64,000 nt of DNA from JANYLB01 sp963837715. GTDB lineage: Bacteria; Actinomycetota; Acidimicrobiia; IMCC26256; JANYLB01. Position numbers and translations under genes: made by a program. A model generated the notes under the pieces. It made no database searches, was not told where the DNA came from, and saw only the letters and a program-made list of their open reading frames with translations. Where the stretch lies: the NCBI GenBank assembly GCA_963837715.1, contig CAWIOF010000004.1, forward strand, positions 186,001 through 250,000, in the 5' to 3' direction. Shown here piece by piece: positions 26,543 through 34,712 of the stretch; the first letter of the stretch is position 1, and each line of letters opens with the position of its first letter.

Positions 26543-28759
26543 TCAGGTCGCGTCGGCCTGGAACCGACGGAGGCGAAGACTGTTCGACACCACGAACACG
26601 CTCGAGAGCGCCATCGCGGCACCGGCGATCATCGGGTCCAACAACCCTGCCGCAGCAAGGGGAATCGCGGCGACGTTGTAGGCGAAGGCCCAGAAGAGGT
26701 TGCCCTTGATCGTGGCGAGTGTCCGCCGCGAGAGTCGCACCGCGTCGGCGGCGACCCGGAGGTCGCCTCGGACGAGGGTCAGGTCGCTCGCCTCGATCGC
26801 GACGTCGGTGCCGGTTCCCATCGAGATGCCGAGGTCGGCCTGGGCCAGTGCCGCGGCGTCGTTGACGCCGTCGCCGACCATGGCGACGACATGGCCCGAC
26901 TCCTGGAGCTGGCGGACGACGTCGACCTTGCCGGCCGGCAGCACGTCGGCGATCACCCGGTCGATCCCCACCGTGGCCGCGACCGACCCGGCCGACCGTT
27001 CGTTGTCGCCGGTCAGGAGCACCGGCGTGAGGCCGAGGGCCTGGAGGCGTTCGACGGCCCTCGCGCTCGTCGGCTTGACGGTGTCGGACACGACCAGGAG
27101 CCCGCGGACCGCCCCGTCCCACCCGGCGAGGACAACCGTCTGGCCGCGCGCTTCGGCTGCCTCGCGCGCCACGACCAGCTCGGGTGGCACCGACAGGCCG
27201 GCATCCACGAGGAACTGCTCGCGACCGACCAGGACCCGACGGCCGAGGACCACGCCGCGGACCCCCCGACCCTGATCGTTGTGGAAGTCGTCAACCGGCG
27301 GCAGTGAACCCAGCTGCTCCCGGGCCCCGGCGGCGATCGCGCGCGCGATCGGGTGCTCCGAAGCGTCCTCGACCGCGCCGGTCACGCGCAGCACGTCGTC
27401 GGCCTCGCCACCGTTCGCCGGCGTGACCCGGGCGAGCTTCATCCGACCCGAGGTGACCGTGCCCGTCTTGTCGAGGACGACCGTATCGACCCGACGCGTC
27501 GACTCGAGCACCTCGGGTCCCTTGATGAGGATGCCGAGCTGCGCGCCGCGGCCGGTGCCCACGAGGAGCGCGGTCGGTGTCGCGAGGCCGAGCGCGCACG
27601 GGCAGGCGATGATCAACACCGCCACAGCCGCGCTGAAGGCCGTGGTGACCGCCGCGCCGCTCACGAGCCAGGCGATGAGCGTCAGCGCCGAGATGCCGAT
27701 GACCACGGGCACGAACACCGCCGACACGCGGTCGGCGAGCCGTTGCACCGGCGCCTTGCCCGACTGGGCATCGGTCACGAGGCGGGCGATCTGGGCCAGG
27801 GCGGTGTCGGCGCCGACGCGGGAGGCGCGCACCACGAGGCGACCACCGTCGTTGACCGTGGCGCCCGCGACGGCACCTCCCGGACCGACCTCGACCGGGA
27901 CCGACTCTCCGGTGAGGAGCGACGCATCGATCGCCGACGTCCCGTCCTCGACCACACCGTCGGTGGCGATCTTCTCGCCCGGCCGCACGACGAACCGGTC
28001 TCCCACCACGAGCGCCGAGATCGGGATGCGGACCTCCTCGACGGCGCCGCCGGGCGTCGATGCGCGCAGCACCGCGACGTCCTTCGCGCCGAGCTCGAGC
28101 AGCGCACGCAGGGCCGCGCCGGAGCGACGCTTGGCCCGCTCCTCGGCGTAGCGACCCGCGAGGATGAACACCGTCACCGCCGCTGCGACCTCGAGGTAGA
28201 GGTCGCCGCCGTCGCCGGAGACGATCACGAACACCGACCAGCTGTAGGCCGCGAGCGTGCCGACCGAGATCAGCGTGTCCATCGTCGAGCGACCGTGCCG
28301 GAGCCCGGACCACGCCATCTGGTGGAACGGCGCCGCGCCCCACAGCACCACCGGGGTCGCGAGTGCCAGGCTGACGTATTCCCACCCGGTGAACTGCAGC
28401 GAGTGGAACATGCCCATCGCCACGACCGGGATCGCCAGCAGCGCCGACACCACCAGCCGGGCGCGGAGCATGCTGGTGGCCGCGTGATCGTGGTGGTCGT
28501 GCGCAGCGCGGGCGGCGTCGCCGCGCTCGTCGGCCGGCGGTGGGAGGGTCGCCCGGTAGCCGGCGTCGTCGACGGTTCGGATCACCTCGTCGACCGCGGC
28601 ATCGCGGGAAACCCCCGGGGCGAGCACGACCCGGCACCGCTCGGTCGCGTAGTTGACGCTCGCCTCGACGCCCTCGAGGCGGTTGAGCCGCTGCTCGATT
28701 CCCGCCGCGCAGGACGCGCAGGTCATGCCGTCGATGTCGAGGTCCACGGTCGGATCCAT
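26543..28759 (-). CDS. copA: Copper-exporting P1B-type ATPase
   Basis: 738 residues. An N-terminal heavy-metal-associated domain with GMTCASC (residues 11-17), a His-rich linker (HDHHDH), eight expected membrane helices, the actuator TGES loop, the metal-binding CPC in IIACPCALGLATP, the phosphorylation motif DKTGTVT, the HP motif (SEHPIARAI) and the hinge MVGDGVNDAAAL are all seen. CPC plus the HMA motif indicate Cu(I) (P1B-1) export from the cytoplasm. First gene of the copA-csoR operon, driven by a CsoR-controlled promoter. Confidence 0.95.
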   Translation of the reverse strand: MDPTVDLDIDGMTCASCAAGIEQRLNRLEGVEASVNYATERCRVVLAPGVSRDAAVDEVIRTVDDAGYRATLPPPADERGDAARAAHDHHDHAATSMLRARLVVSALLAIPVVAMGMFHSLQFTGWEYVSLALATPVVLWGAAPFHQMAWSGLRHGRSTMDTLISVGTLAAYSWSVFVIVSGDGGDLYLEVAAAVTVFILAGRYAEERAKRRSGAALRALLELGAKDVAVLRASTPGGAVEEVRIPISALVVGDRFVVRPGEKIATDGVVEDGTSAIDASLLTGESVPVEVGPGGAVAGATVNDGGRLVVRASRVGADTALAQIARLVTDAQSGKAPVQRLADRVSAVFVPVVIGISALTLIAWLVSGAAVTTAFSAAVAVLIIACPCALGLATPTALLVGTGRGAQLGILIKGPEVLESTRRVDTVVLDKTGTVTSGRMKLARVTPANGGEADDVLRVTGAVEDASEHPIARAIAAGAREQLGSLPPVDDFHNDQGRGVRGVVLGRRVLVGREQFLVDAGLSVPPELVVAREAAEARGQTVVLAGWDGAVRGLLVVSDTVKPTSARAVERLQALGLTPVLLTGDNERSAGSVAATVGIDRVIADVLPAGKVDVVRQLQESGHVVAMVGDGVNDAAALAQADLGISMGTGTDVAIEASDLTLVRGDLRVAADAVRLSRRTLATIKGNLFWAFAYNVAAIPLAAAGLLDPMIAGAAMALSSVFVVSNSLRLRRFQADAT

Positions 28760-28765
28760 GTCATC

Positions 28766-28793
28766 ACCATACCCCCCTAGGGTATTTTGTCAA
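28766..28793 (-). promoter_or_regulatory. copA promoter with embedded CsoR operator
   Basis: Minus-strand TTGACA (28793-28788) and TATGGT (28771-28766) are separated by exactly 16 bp, and that spacer is a pseudo-palindrome (plus strand ATACCCCCCTAGGGTAT at 28769-28785). GC-runs flanking TA in such a dyad are the known signature of CsoR sites, so the repressor would sit between -35 and -10. The copA ATG follows 6 nt after the -10, so this mRNA is also nearly leaderless. Confidence 0.8.
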
Positions 28794-28829
28794 GGGCCGG
28801 GAGCGGCATTCCGTTAGTTTCAGGGGACA

Positions 28830-29897
28830 ATGCAGGCCGCGTCGGATGATCCCGGGACCACCGTGGCCGCGGCCGGGCCCGTCTCGAACCGACGCCGGAC
28901 GATCGGCCGGATCGTCCTCCTGCTGGCGTTCGCGGTGTCGCTCTACCTCGTCGCGCCGGGCCTGCTGGCCCTGTTCGGGTCGATCCCTCGCCTCCGCGAC
29001 GTGTTCCCGGCCTGGTTCCTCGCCGTCGCGGTGCTGGAGGCCCTCGCGTTCGTCTGCATCTGGGAGCTGACCCGGATCGCGCTCAAGACGAAGCTGTGGT
29101 TCGACGTCGTCTGCTCGCAACTGGCGGGGAACGCGCTGAGCCGGGCGCTCCCCGGCGGCGCGGCCACCGGGGGGCCGTTGCAGCTGCAGATGCTCACCCG
29201 GGCCGGCTTCGACGCCGCGACCACGACGACCGCACTGACGGCGGTCGGACTGCTCTCGACCGCCACCCTCTTCGTCCTGCCCGTCGTGGCCATCGTCCCG
29301 ATGCTGTTCGGACTCGCGGTCGACTCGCGACTGATCCGGGGTGCGATCCTCGGCGCGGCGATCGGCATCTTCCTCCTCGCCGGCGGGTCGGTGCTCCTCA
29401 CCTCGGACCGCGTGATCCGCGGGGTCGGGAACTTCATCGACACGTTGATCCGAAGGTACCGGAAGATCCGCCGTCAACCTGCGCCGACCGAAACCGTGGC
29501 GGACCGGGTCGTCGACGCGCGCGACTTCGTTCGCGGTGCACTGAGCTCGTCGTGGAAGCGCGCGCTCCCCGCCGCGCTCGGCAACCAGGTGTTCGACTTC
29601 CTCGCGCTGTACACGAGTCTCCTGGCCGTCGGTGCGTACCCGGATCCGACGCTGGTGCTCCTCGCGTACGTCGCCGGGGCCGCGCTCGCGATGGTGCCGA
29701 TCACCCCGGGTGGGCTGGGTTTCGTGGAGGCGGGCCTCACCGGCGTGCTCGCGCTCGCGGGTGTGTCGCCCGACCACGCCGTGCTCGCGGTCCTGCTCTA
29801 CCGACTCTTCTCCTATTGGGCTCCACTCCCGGCCGGCGTCGCCGCCTCCACCGCCTTCTCCCGCCGCCACAGAATCGCGACCGGCGGCGATTCCTAG
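28830..29897 (+). CDS. Flippase-like integral membrane protein (LPG synthase TM / UPF0104 family)
   Basis: 355 residues with about eight hydrophobic segments, a cytoplasmic basic loop (RRYRKIRRQPAP near residue 215) and the family motif GGAATGGPLQLQML near residue 110 and TPGGLGFVEAGLTGVL near 290. These match the lysylphosphatidylglycerol-synthase transmembrane/YbhN group, which moves or makes lipids; there is no aminoacyl transferase domain, so lysyl-PG synthesis is not implied. A possible -10 (TAGTTT) ends 9 nt before the ATG. Its stop and that of the converging alkylsulfatase gene share the bases CTAG. Confidence 0.8.
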   Translation: MQAASDDPGTTVAAAGPVSNRRRTIGRIVLLLAFAVSLYLVAPGLLALFGSIPRLRDVFPAWFLAVAVLEALAFVCIWELTRIALKTKLWFDVVCSQLAGNALSRALPGGAATGGPLQLQMLTRAGFDAATTTTALTAVGLLSTATLFVLPVVAIVPMLFGLAVDSRLIRGAILGAAIGIFLLAGGSVLLTSDRVIRGVGNFIDTLIRRYRKIRRQPAPTETVADRVVDARDFVRGALSSSWKRALPAALGNQVFDFLALYTSLLAVGAYPDPTLVLLAYVAGAALAMVPITPGGLGFVEAGLTGVLALAGVSPDHAVLAVLLYRLFSYWAPLPAGVAASTAFSRRHRIATGGDS

Positions 29898-31843
29898 GGA
29901 GTCACGATGGGGAAGTCGGGGGTCGACTGCTCCAGGAGACCGAAGAACCATGCGAGCGCCTCGAGGTCACCCGCGAGTTCGATCTCTCCAGCGGCAAGAG
30001 CGTCGGGGAGCACGACGGTACCGGCGAGGATCCGGTTCAGTGTCGTGCGCGCCAGCGTGATGGTGACGGCCGCGTCGGGGTCGAGCCGTCCGCGCGCATG
30101 GCTGATCGCACCGTGCTCGACCGACACCACGAACTGCTCACCGGTGTCGGTGAACTCCCAGTTGGTGACGAGAGTCCGGGCCGCCGCCGCGGGGCCGTCG
30201 ATCCGCACACCCAGCACGTCGAACACCTGCTCCAGGCTGAGCGCGCTCGCGCCGGCCGGGCGGAGGGGCGGGAGATCGGGGACTCCGTTGCGGAGCTCGT
30301 GCGCGCCCATGAGGTAGAAGTTCCGCCACGTCGCGTTCTCGGTCTGGTAGCCCAGCTGTTCGAGTGCGGCAGCTTGCAGCTTGCGCGCCGCGTGATGGCC
30401 GGGATCCGCGAACACGACATGGTCGACGACCTGAGCGACCCACCGGTAGTCGCCGTCGTCGAAGGCCGCCCGTGCCTTGGTCACGACCGCGTCGGCGCCG
30501 CCCATGTACTCCACGTAGCGGATCGATGCCGCGACCGGGGGCAGCGCGTGCAGTCGCGCCGGATTGCCGTCGAACCAACCCAGGTACCGCTGCGCGATCG
30601 CCTTCACGTTGTGGCTCACGCTGCCGTAGTAGCCGCGGCAGTGCCACGCGTTCGCGAGGTCGGCAGGCAGCTCGAACGTCTCCGCGATCTCGGCCCCGGT
30701 GTGGCCCTGGTTGAGCTGCCGCATCGTCTGGTCGTGCAGATAGCGGTAGAGATCGCGCTGCAGTCGGAGGAACGCGTCGACGTGCTCGGCACCCCAGGTC
30801 GGCCAGTGGTGCTGCGCGAACAGCACGTCGGTCCGGGAACCGAAGAGCTCGATCGTCTCGTTGAGGTACTTCGACCAGGCGAGGGCGTCCCGAACGAGCG
30901 CGCCCCGCAGGGTCACGATGTTGTGCATGTTGTGCGATGTGTTCTCGGCCGCGCACAGGACCCGGTGCTCCGGGAAGAGGAAGTTCATCTCGGCAGGCGC
31001 TTCACTGCCCGGGGTGATCTGGAACAGCATCTCGATGCCGTCGATCTCGAGTTGCTGACCGGTGTGGGTGATCGACACCGTCGGCGGGATGAGCGACACC
31101 GTCCCGGTGGAGTTGGTCTTGCCCAACCCGGCGTCGACCTGACCGCGCGGCCCCCGGTGGAGGAGCGCGCCGTACATGTACTGCGCGCGGCGTTGCATCG
31201 CCGTTCCCGCGAGCACGTTCTCAGCGACCGCGTGCTCGAGGAAGCCTTCGGGCGCGATCACCGGCACCCGCCCGGCTCGCACGTCGGCTTCGTCGATCAC
31301 ACCGGCGGCGCCGCCGAAGTGGTCGACGTGGCTGTGGGTGTAGAGCAGCGCCCGGACCGGACGACGACCCCGGTGCTCGTAGTACAGCTCGAGCGCCGCC
31401 GCGGCGCACTCGGTCGAGACGAGCGGATCGATCACGAGGATGCCGGTGTCGCCCTCGACGATCGTCATGTTCGAGATGTCGTAGCCCCGCACCTGGAAGA
31501 AGCCGGGCACCACCTCGAAGAGCCCGTGGTCCCAGTTGAGTCGGGCCTGCCGCCAGAGGCTCGGGTGCACCGAATCGGGTGGGTGCTCCGCCGCGAGGAA
31601 TCCGTACGACTCCATGTCCCACACGACCCGCCCCGCGAGGTTGCGGACGACCAGCTCGGGGAGTGCGGCGACGAACCCCCGACGGGCGTCGTCGAAGTCG
31701 CTGGTGTCGTGGAAGGGCAGGTGGCCCACCGCTTCGGCGTTTGCCGCTGCGGTGGCTGGACTCGCGGGATCGGGGCCCGTCACATCGGTCTCGGCCATCC
31801 CGGCAGTCTCGCTCACGGGCCGGGCCGGAGCGGCTGCTACCAT
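29894..31843 (-). CDS. SdsA1-like alkylsulfatase, metallo-beta-lactamase fold
   Basis: 649 residues from ATG 31843, which has a GGGAGG site 7 nt upstream (ATG 31798 would be shorter by 15). The Zn motif THSHVDHFGG (about residue 170), the AENTSHNMHNIVTLRGA stretch, the dimerisation domain (LGWFDGNPARLHALPP) and a C-terminal SCP-2-like domain match the SdsA1/BDS1 family, which hydrolyses sulfate esters such as primary alkyl sulfates to alcohol and sulfate. No signal peptide is obvious, though the N-terminal 15 residues are Ala/Pro-rich. Monocistronic; start lies 22 nt from divergent tRNA-Glu. Confidence 0.88.
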   Translation of the reverse strand: MVAAAPARPVSETAGMAETDVTGPDPASPATAAANAEAVGHLPFHDTSDFDDARRGFVAALPELVVRNLAGRVVWDMESYGFLAAEHPPDSVHPSLWRQARLNWDHGLFEVVPGFFQVRGYDISNMTIVEGDTGILVIDPLVSTECAAAALELYYEHRGRRPVRALLYTHSHVDHFGGAAGVIDEADVRAGRVPVIAPEGFLEHAVAENVLAGTAMQRRAQYMYGALLHRGPRGQVDAGLGKTNSTGTVSLIPPTVSITHTGQQLEIDGIEMLFQITPGSEAPAEMNFLFPEHRVLCAAENTSHNMHNIVTLRGALVRDALAWSKYLNETIELFGSRTDVLFAQHHWPTWGAEHVDAFLRLQRDLYRYLHDQTMRQLNQGHTGAEIAETFELPADLANAWHCRGYYGSVSHNVKAIAQRYLGWFDGNPARLHALPPVAASIRYVEYMGGADAVVTKARAAFDDGDYRWVAQVVDHVVFADPGHHAARKLQAAALEQLGYQTENATWRNFYLMGAHELRNGVPDLPPLRPAGASALSLEQVFDVLGVRIDGPAAAARTLVTNWEFTDTGEQFVVSVEHGAISHARGRLDPDAAVTITLARTTLNRILAGTVVLPDALAAGEIELAGDLEALAWFFGLLEQSTPDFPIVTP

Positions 31844-31865
31844 TCGCGTCCTCCCGAGAGAGCGA

Positions 31866-31938
31866 GCCCCCGTCGTCTAGCGGCCCAGGACGCTGCCCTT
31901 TCAAGGCGGTAACGGCGGTTCGAATCCGCTCGGGGGTA
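31866..31938 (+). tRNA. tRNA-Glu (anticodon UUC)
   Basis: 73 nt: acceptor GCCCCCG with CGGGGGT, anticodon stem CTGCC/GGCGG around loop CTTTCAA, T-loop GGTTCGAATCC. CCA not encoded. First of three tRNA genes in a row. Confidence 0.95.
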
Positions 31939-31971
31939 CGAGTCCCACCCGCAAGGGCGGCTCGGTAGCAC

Positions 31972-32046
31972 GGTCCTGTGGTGCAGTTTGGAGTGCACGC
32001 CGCCCTGTCAAGGCGGAGGCCGCGGGTTCAAATCCCGTCAGGACCG
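31972..32046 (+). tRNA. tRNA-Asp (anticodon GUC)
   Basis: 75 nt: acceptor GGTCCTG with CAGGACC, anticodon stem CCGCC/GGCGG around CTGTCAA, T-arm GCGGGTTCAAATCCCGT, discriminator G as expected for tRNA-Asp. CCA not encoded. Confidence 0.95.
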
Positions 32047-32069
32047 CTGGGTGGCTCGCCGCCCTGCAA

Positions 32070-32145
32070 GGCCGGGTAGCTCAGTCGGCAGAGCACACGC
32101 CTGAAAAGCGTGGGGTCACCGGATCGACGCCGGTCCCGGCCACCA
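32070..32145 (+). tRNA. tRNA-Phe (anticodon GAA), CCA encoded
   Basis: 76 nt: acceptor GGCCGGG with CCCGGCC, D-arm AGCTCAGTCGGCAGAGC, anticodon stem CACGC/GCGTG around CTGAAAA, discriminator A and CCA at 32143-32145. The only tRNA gene in the window with its CCA encoded. Confidence 0.95.
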
Positions 32146-32147
32146 CC

Positions 32148-32180
32148 ACGGCCCTCCCGGCAGGTTTGCGGGAGGGCCGT
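32148..32180 (+). terminator. Strong hairpin after the tRNA cluster
   Basis: A perfect 12-bp stem (ACGGCCCTCCCG at 32148-32159 with CGGGAGGGCCGT at 32169-32180) around a 9-nt loop, directly after tRNA-Phe. No T-run follows, as is common in GC-rich actinobacteria. It could also stop the leftward lipoprotein transcript, which ends at 32227. Confidence 0.75.
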
Positions 32181-32226
32181 CCTCGTCGCCGAGCTCCGAC
32201 CGGGCCGCTGGGGCGCGCCGTGGCGC

Positions 32227-32682
32227 TCAGCCGGCGCAGTCAGGCTGCAGCACCGCAGTGAGGTTCGCCACCGTGCTCCCGACCTGCGCGGCGGCATCGG
32301 CGAAGTTCGAAATTCCGGCGGTGACGCCGTCGGGGATGCTCGCGCTCCGCAGCTCGGCGGCGGCCGTCTCGAGCTGGTCGATCGCCTCTCTGACCGCGGC
32401 GACGTCGGGCTCGACGTCCTGCTTCACCGAGTCGCCCAGCGCATCGAGATCCGACCGGATCGACTTGATCGCGGCGGTGACCTCGCGCTTGCCGCCGGTG
32501 AGGGTCGTGGGGTCGACGACCTTCCGGACCGACTGCTGCACCTTCGCGCTCACGGCGCAGACGGCCCGGCGAGACGATGTCGTGGTGGTGGTCCCCGAAC
32601 CGGAGCCCGAGGAATCGGAGCTGCAGCCGCCGGCGAGCAGACAGGCGAGCAGACCGGCCGCTACCGGCGCCCAGAGCTTCAT
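32227..32682 (-). CDS. Small secreted lipoprotein of unknown function
   Basis: 151 residues from ATG 32682, which has GAGGGGG upstream. The signal peptide ends in the lipobox LLAGGC (Cys20). After a Ser/Gly/Thr linker the mature part is mostly amphipathic helix (VSAKVQQSVRKVVDPTTL, SDLDALGDSVKQDVEP, IDQLETAAAELRSA), with two remaining Cys (AVCAVS and QPDC at the end) that could form a disulfide. No known domain recognised. Monocistronic. Confidence 0.75.
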   Translation of the reverse strand: MKLWAPVAAGLLACLLAGGCSSDSSGSGSGTTTTTSSRRAVCAVSAKVQQSVRKVVDPTTLTGGKREVTAAIKSIRSDLDALGDSVKQDVEPDVAAVREAIDQLETAAAELRSASIPDGVTAGISNFADAAAQVGSTVANLTAVLQPDCAG

Positions 32683-32749
32683 GATGGTTCCCCCTCGGTG
32701 ACTCACGCTCAGGGGTGCATCAGAGCACAGGCGGATCTCGCCGGGTGCT

Positions 32750-32824
32750 TCAGGCGATCCGGGTGGTGGGCTTGCGGGTCGTGGGCTTGCGGGTGCTCGG
32801 GGGGCGGGAGGTGGAGTTCGTCAT
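32750..32824 (-). CDS. 24-residue basic peptide with TRKPT repeats
   Basis: Too short for most gene callers, but ATG 32824 has a strong GGAAGG site 7 nt upstream and a TGA at 32750-32752. The product, MTNSTSRPPSTRKPTTRKPT plus TRIA, has two tandem TRKPT units and a net charge of about +6. It could be a small nucleic-acid-binding or regulatory peptide, or a leader. No relative recognised; expression unproven. Confidence 0.45.
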   Translation of the reverse strand: MTNSTSRPPSTRKPTTRKPTTRIA

Positions 32825-33122
32825 GGTGGTTCCTTCCCATCGGGCTCTGCTTCGCCGGAGCCTCGTGACTCCATGATGGGTCGGGAGCCGCGCCGCGTCT
32901 GTTTCGGTCGTGACACACCGGGCGTGACGGTCGTCACGCCGGATCCCTCGAGGCTCAGCCAGGCCCGGAGCGAGCGCGCCGACGAACGCCGACGCCGACG
33001 CGTTCGTGTGCACCCTCGACTACCAGCCCGGAGGATTCGGGCCTGCGACCGCCGTCGAGCAGGCGATCCCGCTGAAGCTCGGCGAATCGTGAGCTGAGCG
33101 ACCCGAAGCGTCGGCCGAGCGG
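32825..33122. other. 298-bp stretch between the small peptide and bldC
   Basis: Holds no intact gene. One frame (32928-33092, plus) ends in a protein-like stretch (FVCTLDYQPGGFGPATAVEQ then AIPLKLGES) but has no usable start codon, so at most it is a gene remnant. The part near 32860-32930 probably carries the promoter of the small peptide gene. Confidence 0.35.
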
Positions 33123-33323
33123 TTACGCCTCGGCGGTGTCTTCGACCTGCTCGAGGAAGCGGCGGATCTCAGCGGCCTTGAACCGGCGGTGACCGCCGAG
33201 GGTCCGGATCGCGGAGATCTTGCCGGCACGGGCCCAACGGGTGACGGTCTTCGGGTTGACGCGGAACATCGCGGCCACCTCGGACGGGGTCAGGAGGGCT
33301 TCGTTCTCGGGGGTTGCGGGCAC
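33123..33323 (-). CDS. bldC: BldC-type MerR-like DNA-binding protein
   Basis: 66 residues, GTG start with GAAGGAG 7 nt upstream. The single HTH domain reads LLTPSEVAAMFRVNPKTVTR then AGKISAIRTLGGHRRFKAAE, nearly the full length of the protein and typical of BldC, which binds DNA as head-to-tail oligomers and controls development or stress genes in actinobacteria. No effector domain. Monocistronic with a long upstream region. Confidence 0.92.
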   Translation of the reverse strand: MPATPENEALLTPSEVAAMFRVNPKTVTRWARAGKISAIRTLGGHRRFKAAEIRRFLEQVEDTAEA

Positions 33324-33703
33324 TGTGGTGCTCCTTCGCTGCTCGCGGACAATCGGTGCTACCGGGGGGTCCGATCTACCCTTGCTCGAACGTTTCCGTA
33401 CCCAAGGGGCTCACCTGGCAAAACCGGACGATGTTTCGAATCTTCGGGAGTGTCCGGATGTTGCCACTTTGCAGAAGAGCGTAGCCTCTGCAGCCTTTCG
33501 GGTTCGATAGCTCGAATGTATCATTCACGACCCGGGTATATGACTAGTCACTCCACGTAAATCCGTGACGATCGAACGTCGAGGTGCGCGTGCGGTGCGC
33601 GTAGTCATCGATGGTCACTCTGGCCGGAGTGGGGCCTCGCCCGGTGGGTCGGACCCGGGCCGACTCCGGGGCTGCGGGAGGCCGCGGCGGTACACTCAGG
33701 CCC
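33324..33703. other. 380-bp divergent intergenic region, bldC / parA
   Basis: No credible gene. Base composition is visibly less GC-rich than its surroundings at 33400-33560, with small dyads such as TTCGATAGCTCGAA (near 33508) and TGACTAGTCA (near 33540). It must carry the bldC promoter (minus; a TAGATC-like -10 near 33375) and the parA promoter. A non-coding RNA is possible but unsupported. Confidence 0.4.
33691..33696 (+). promoter_or_regulatory. Candidate -10 box of a leaderless parA promoter
   Basis: TACACT ends 7 nt before the GTG at 33704, which also settles the start: the longer frame from 33611 would place the promoter inside the gene. Confidence 0.5.
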
Positions 33704-34459
33704 GTGGCTCGAGTGCTGGCCGTCGCCAACCAGAAGGGCGGCGTGGCCAAGACCACCACCGTCCACACCCTGGGAGCGGCGATGGCCGAGCTGGGTGACC
33801 GGGTGCTCCTCGTCGACCTCGACCCCCAGGCGTGCCTCACCTACTCGCTCGGCCTCGACCCCGAGGGCCTGAGCAGCTCCCTCCACCACGTGCTCATCGG
33901 ACGGGCCGACGCCGCCGACGTCGTCGTCGACCTCGGCACACTCGTCGTGCTGCCCGCAACGATCGATCTCGCCGGGTCCGAGGTGCACCTGCTCACCCGC
34001 ACCGGACGCGAGCACGCGCTGGCCCGGGCGCTCGCACCCCTTCGCGACCGCTTCGACGTCGTGCTGATCGACTGCCCGCCGTCGCTCGGGATCCTGACGA
34101 TCAACGGACTGACCGCGGCCGACGAGGTGGTGATCCCCCTGCAGTGCGAGACGCTCAGCCACCGGGGGGTGGGTCAGCTCCTCGAGACCGTCGGCGACGT
34201 GCGTGCGTACACCCGCCCCGACCTCCAGGTACGCGGTGTCGTGGCGACCATGGTCGACGGCCGGACGCGCCACGCGCGCGAGGTGCTCGCCGACGTGCAC
34301 GAGCGGTACGCGCTCGAGGTGCTCGAACCCCACGTGCCGAAGTCGATCCGGTTCGCCGAAGCCCCGGCGATGGGGCGTTCGATCCTCGAACACGCACCCC
34401 GGTCGCCGGGCGCAGCGGCCTACCGGGAACTGGCCCGACAACTCCGGACGACCGCGTGA
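33704..34459 (+). CDS. ParA/Soj-family Walker-type ATPase
   Basis: 251 residues from GTG 33704. Deviant Walker A KGGVAKTTT at residues 11-19, Walker A-prime LLVDLDPQ, and FDVVLIDCPPSLGILTINGL. Full-length ParA without the N-terminal HTH of plasmid types. Such ATPases position chromosomes, plasmids or protein complexes. No parB is adjacent and none of dnaA, gidB or yidC is in view, so this is an orphan copy, perhaps positioning another cargo. Its stop overlaps the start of a small zinc-ribbon gene (GTGA), suggesting joint function. Confidence 0.88.
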   Translation: MARVLAVANQKGGVAKTTTVHTLGAAMAELGDRVLLVDLDPQACLTYSLGLDPEGLSSSLHHVLIGRADAADVVVDLGTLVVLPATIDLAGSEVHLLTRTGREHALARALAPLRDRFDVVLIDCPPSLGILTINGLTAADEVVIPLQCETLSHRGVGQLLETVGDVRAYTRPDLQVRGVVATMVDGRTRHAREVLADVHERYALEVLEPHVPKSIRFAEAPAMGRSILEHAPRSPGAAAYRELARQLRTTA

Positions 34460-34695
34460 ACGAACCGCGAGACCCCACAGGCAAAGCCGCGTTGTACTCG
34501 ACCGCGGGGCGACGCGCCGGAACCCTCGTGCTCGACTGCTCGCACTGCGGCGGACGGACACGGGTCGGTTACCCCGAGTTCGCCCGACGTCACCTGCCCG
34601 CGTGGCTGTGGCTTCCCTGGCGCGAGCATTCACGCCTCATGGTCTGCCCTGCATGCGAACACCGCACCTGGGTCGCCGCCCGCTGGTTGGAGTGA
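34456..34695 (+). CDS. Small zinc-ribbon protein of unknown function
   Basis: 79 residues. Two Cys pairs (CSHCGG near residue 28 and CPACEHR near 67) form a likely zinc ribbon; the middle is aromatic and hydrophobic (LPAWLWLPW). GTG start overlaps the parA stop by 4 nt. It is convergent with purM. No family recognised; translational coupling to parA is the only hint of role. Confidence 0.7.
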   Translation: MNEPRDPTGKAALYSTAGRRAGTLVLDCSHCGGRTRVGYPEFARRHLPAWLWLPWREHSRLMVCPACEHRTWVAARWLE

Positions 34696-34712
34696 CGGAT
34701 GCGCCGTGCGCG

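Noticed and set aside
31866..32145. tRNA cluster as an integration (att) site
   Set aside because: No integrase gene, no repeated tRNA 3' end and no foreign-looking segment next to it.
33540..33549. TGACTAGTCA as an operator
   Set aside because: A 10-bp palindrome is expected by chance in a window this size and no spacing to a promoter supports it.
33704..34459. parA as a marker of the replication origin
   Set aside because: No parB, gidB, rnpA, dnaA or DnaA-box cluster is present around it.
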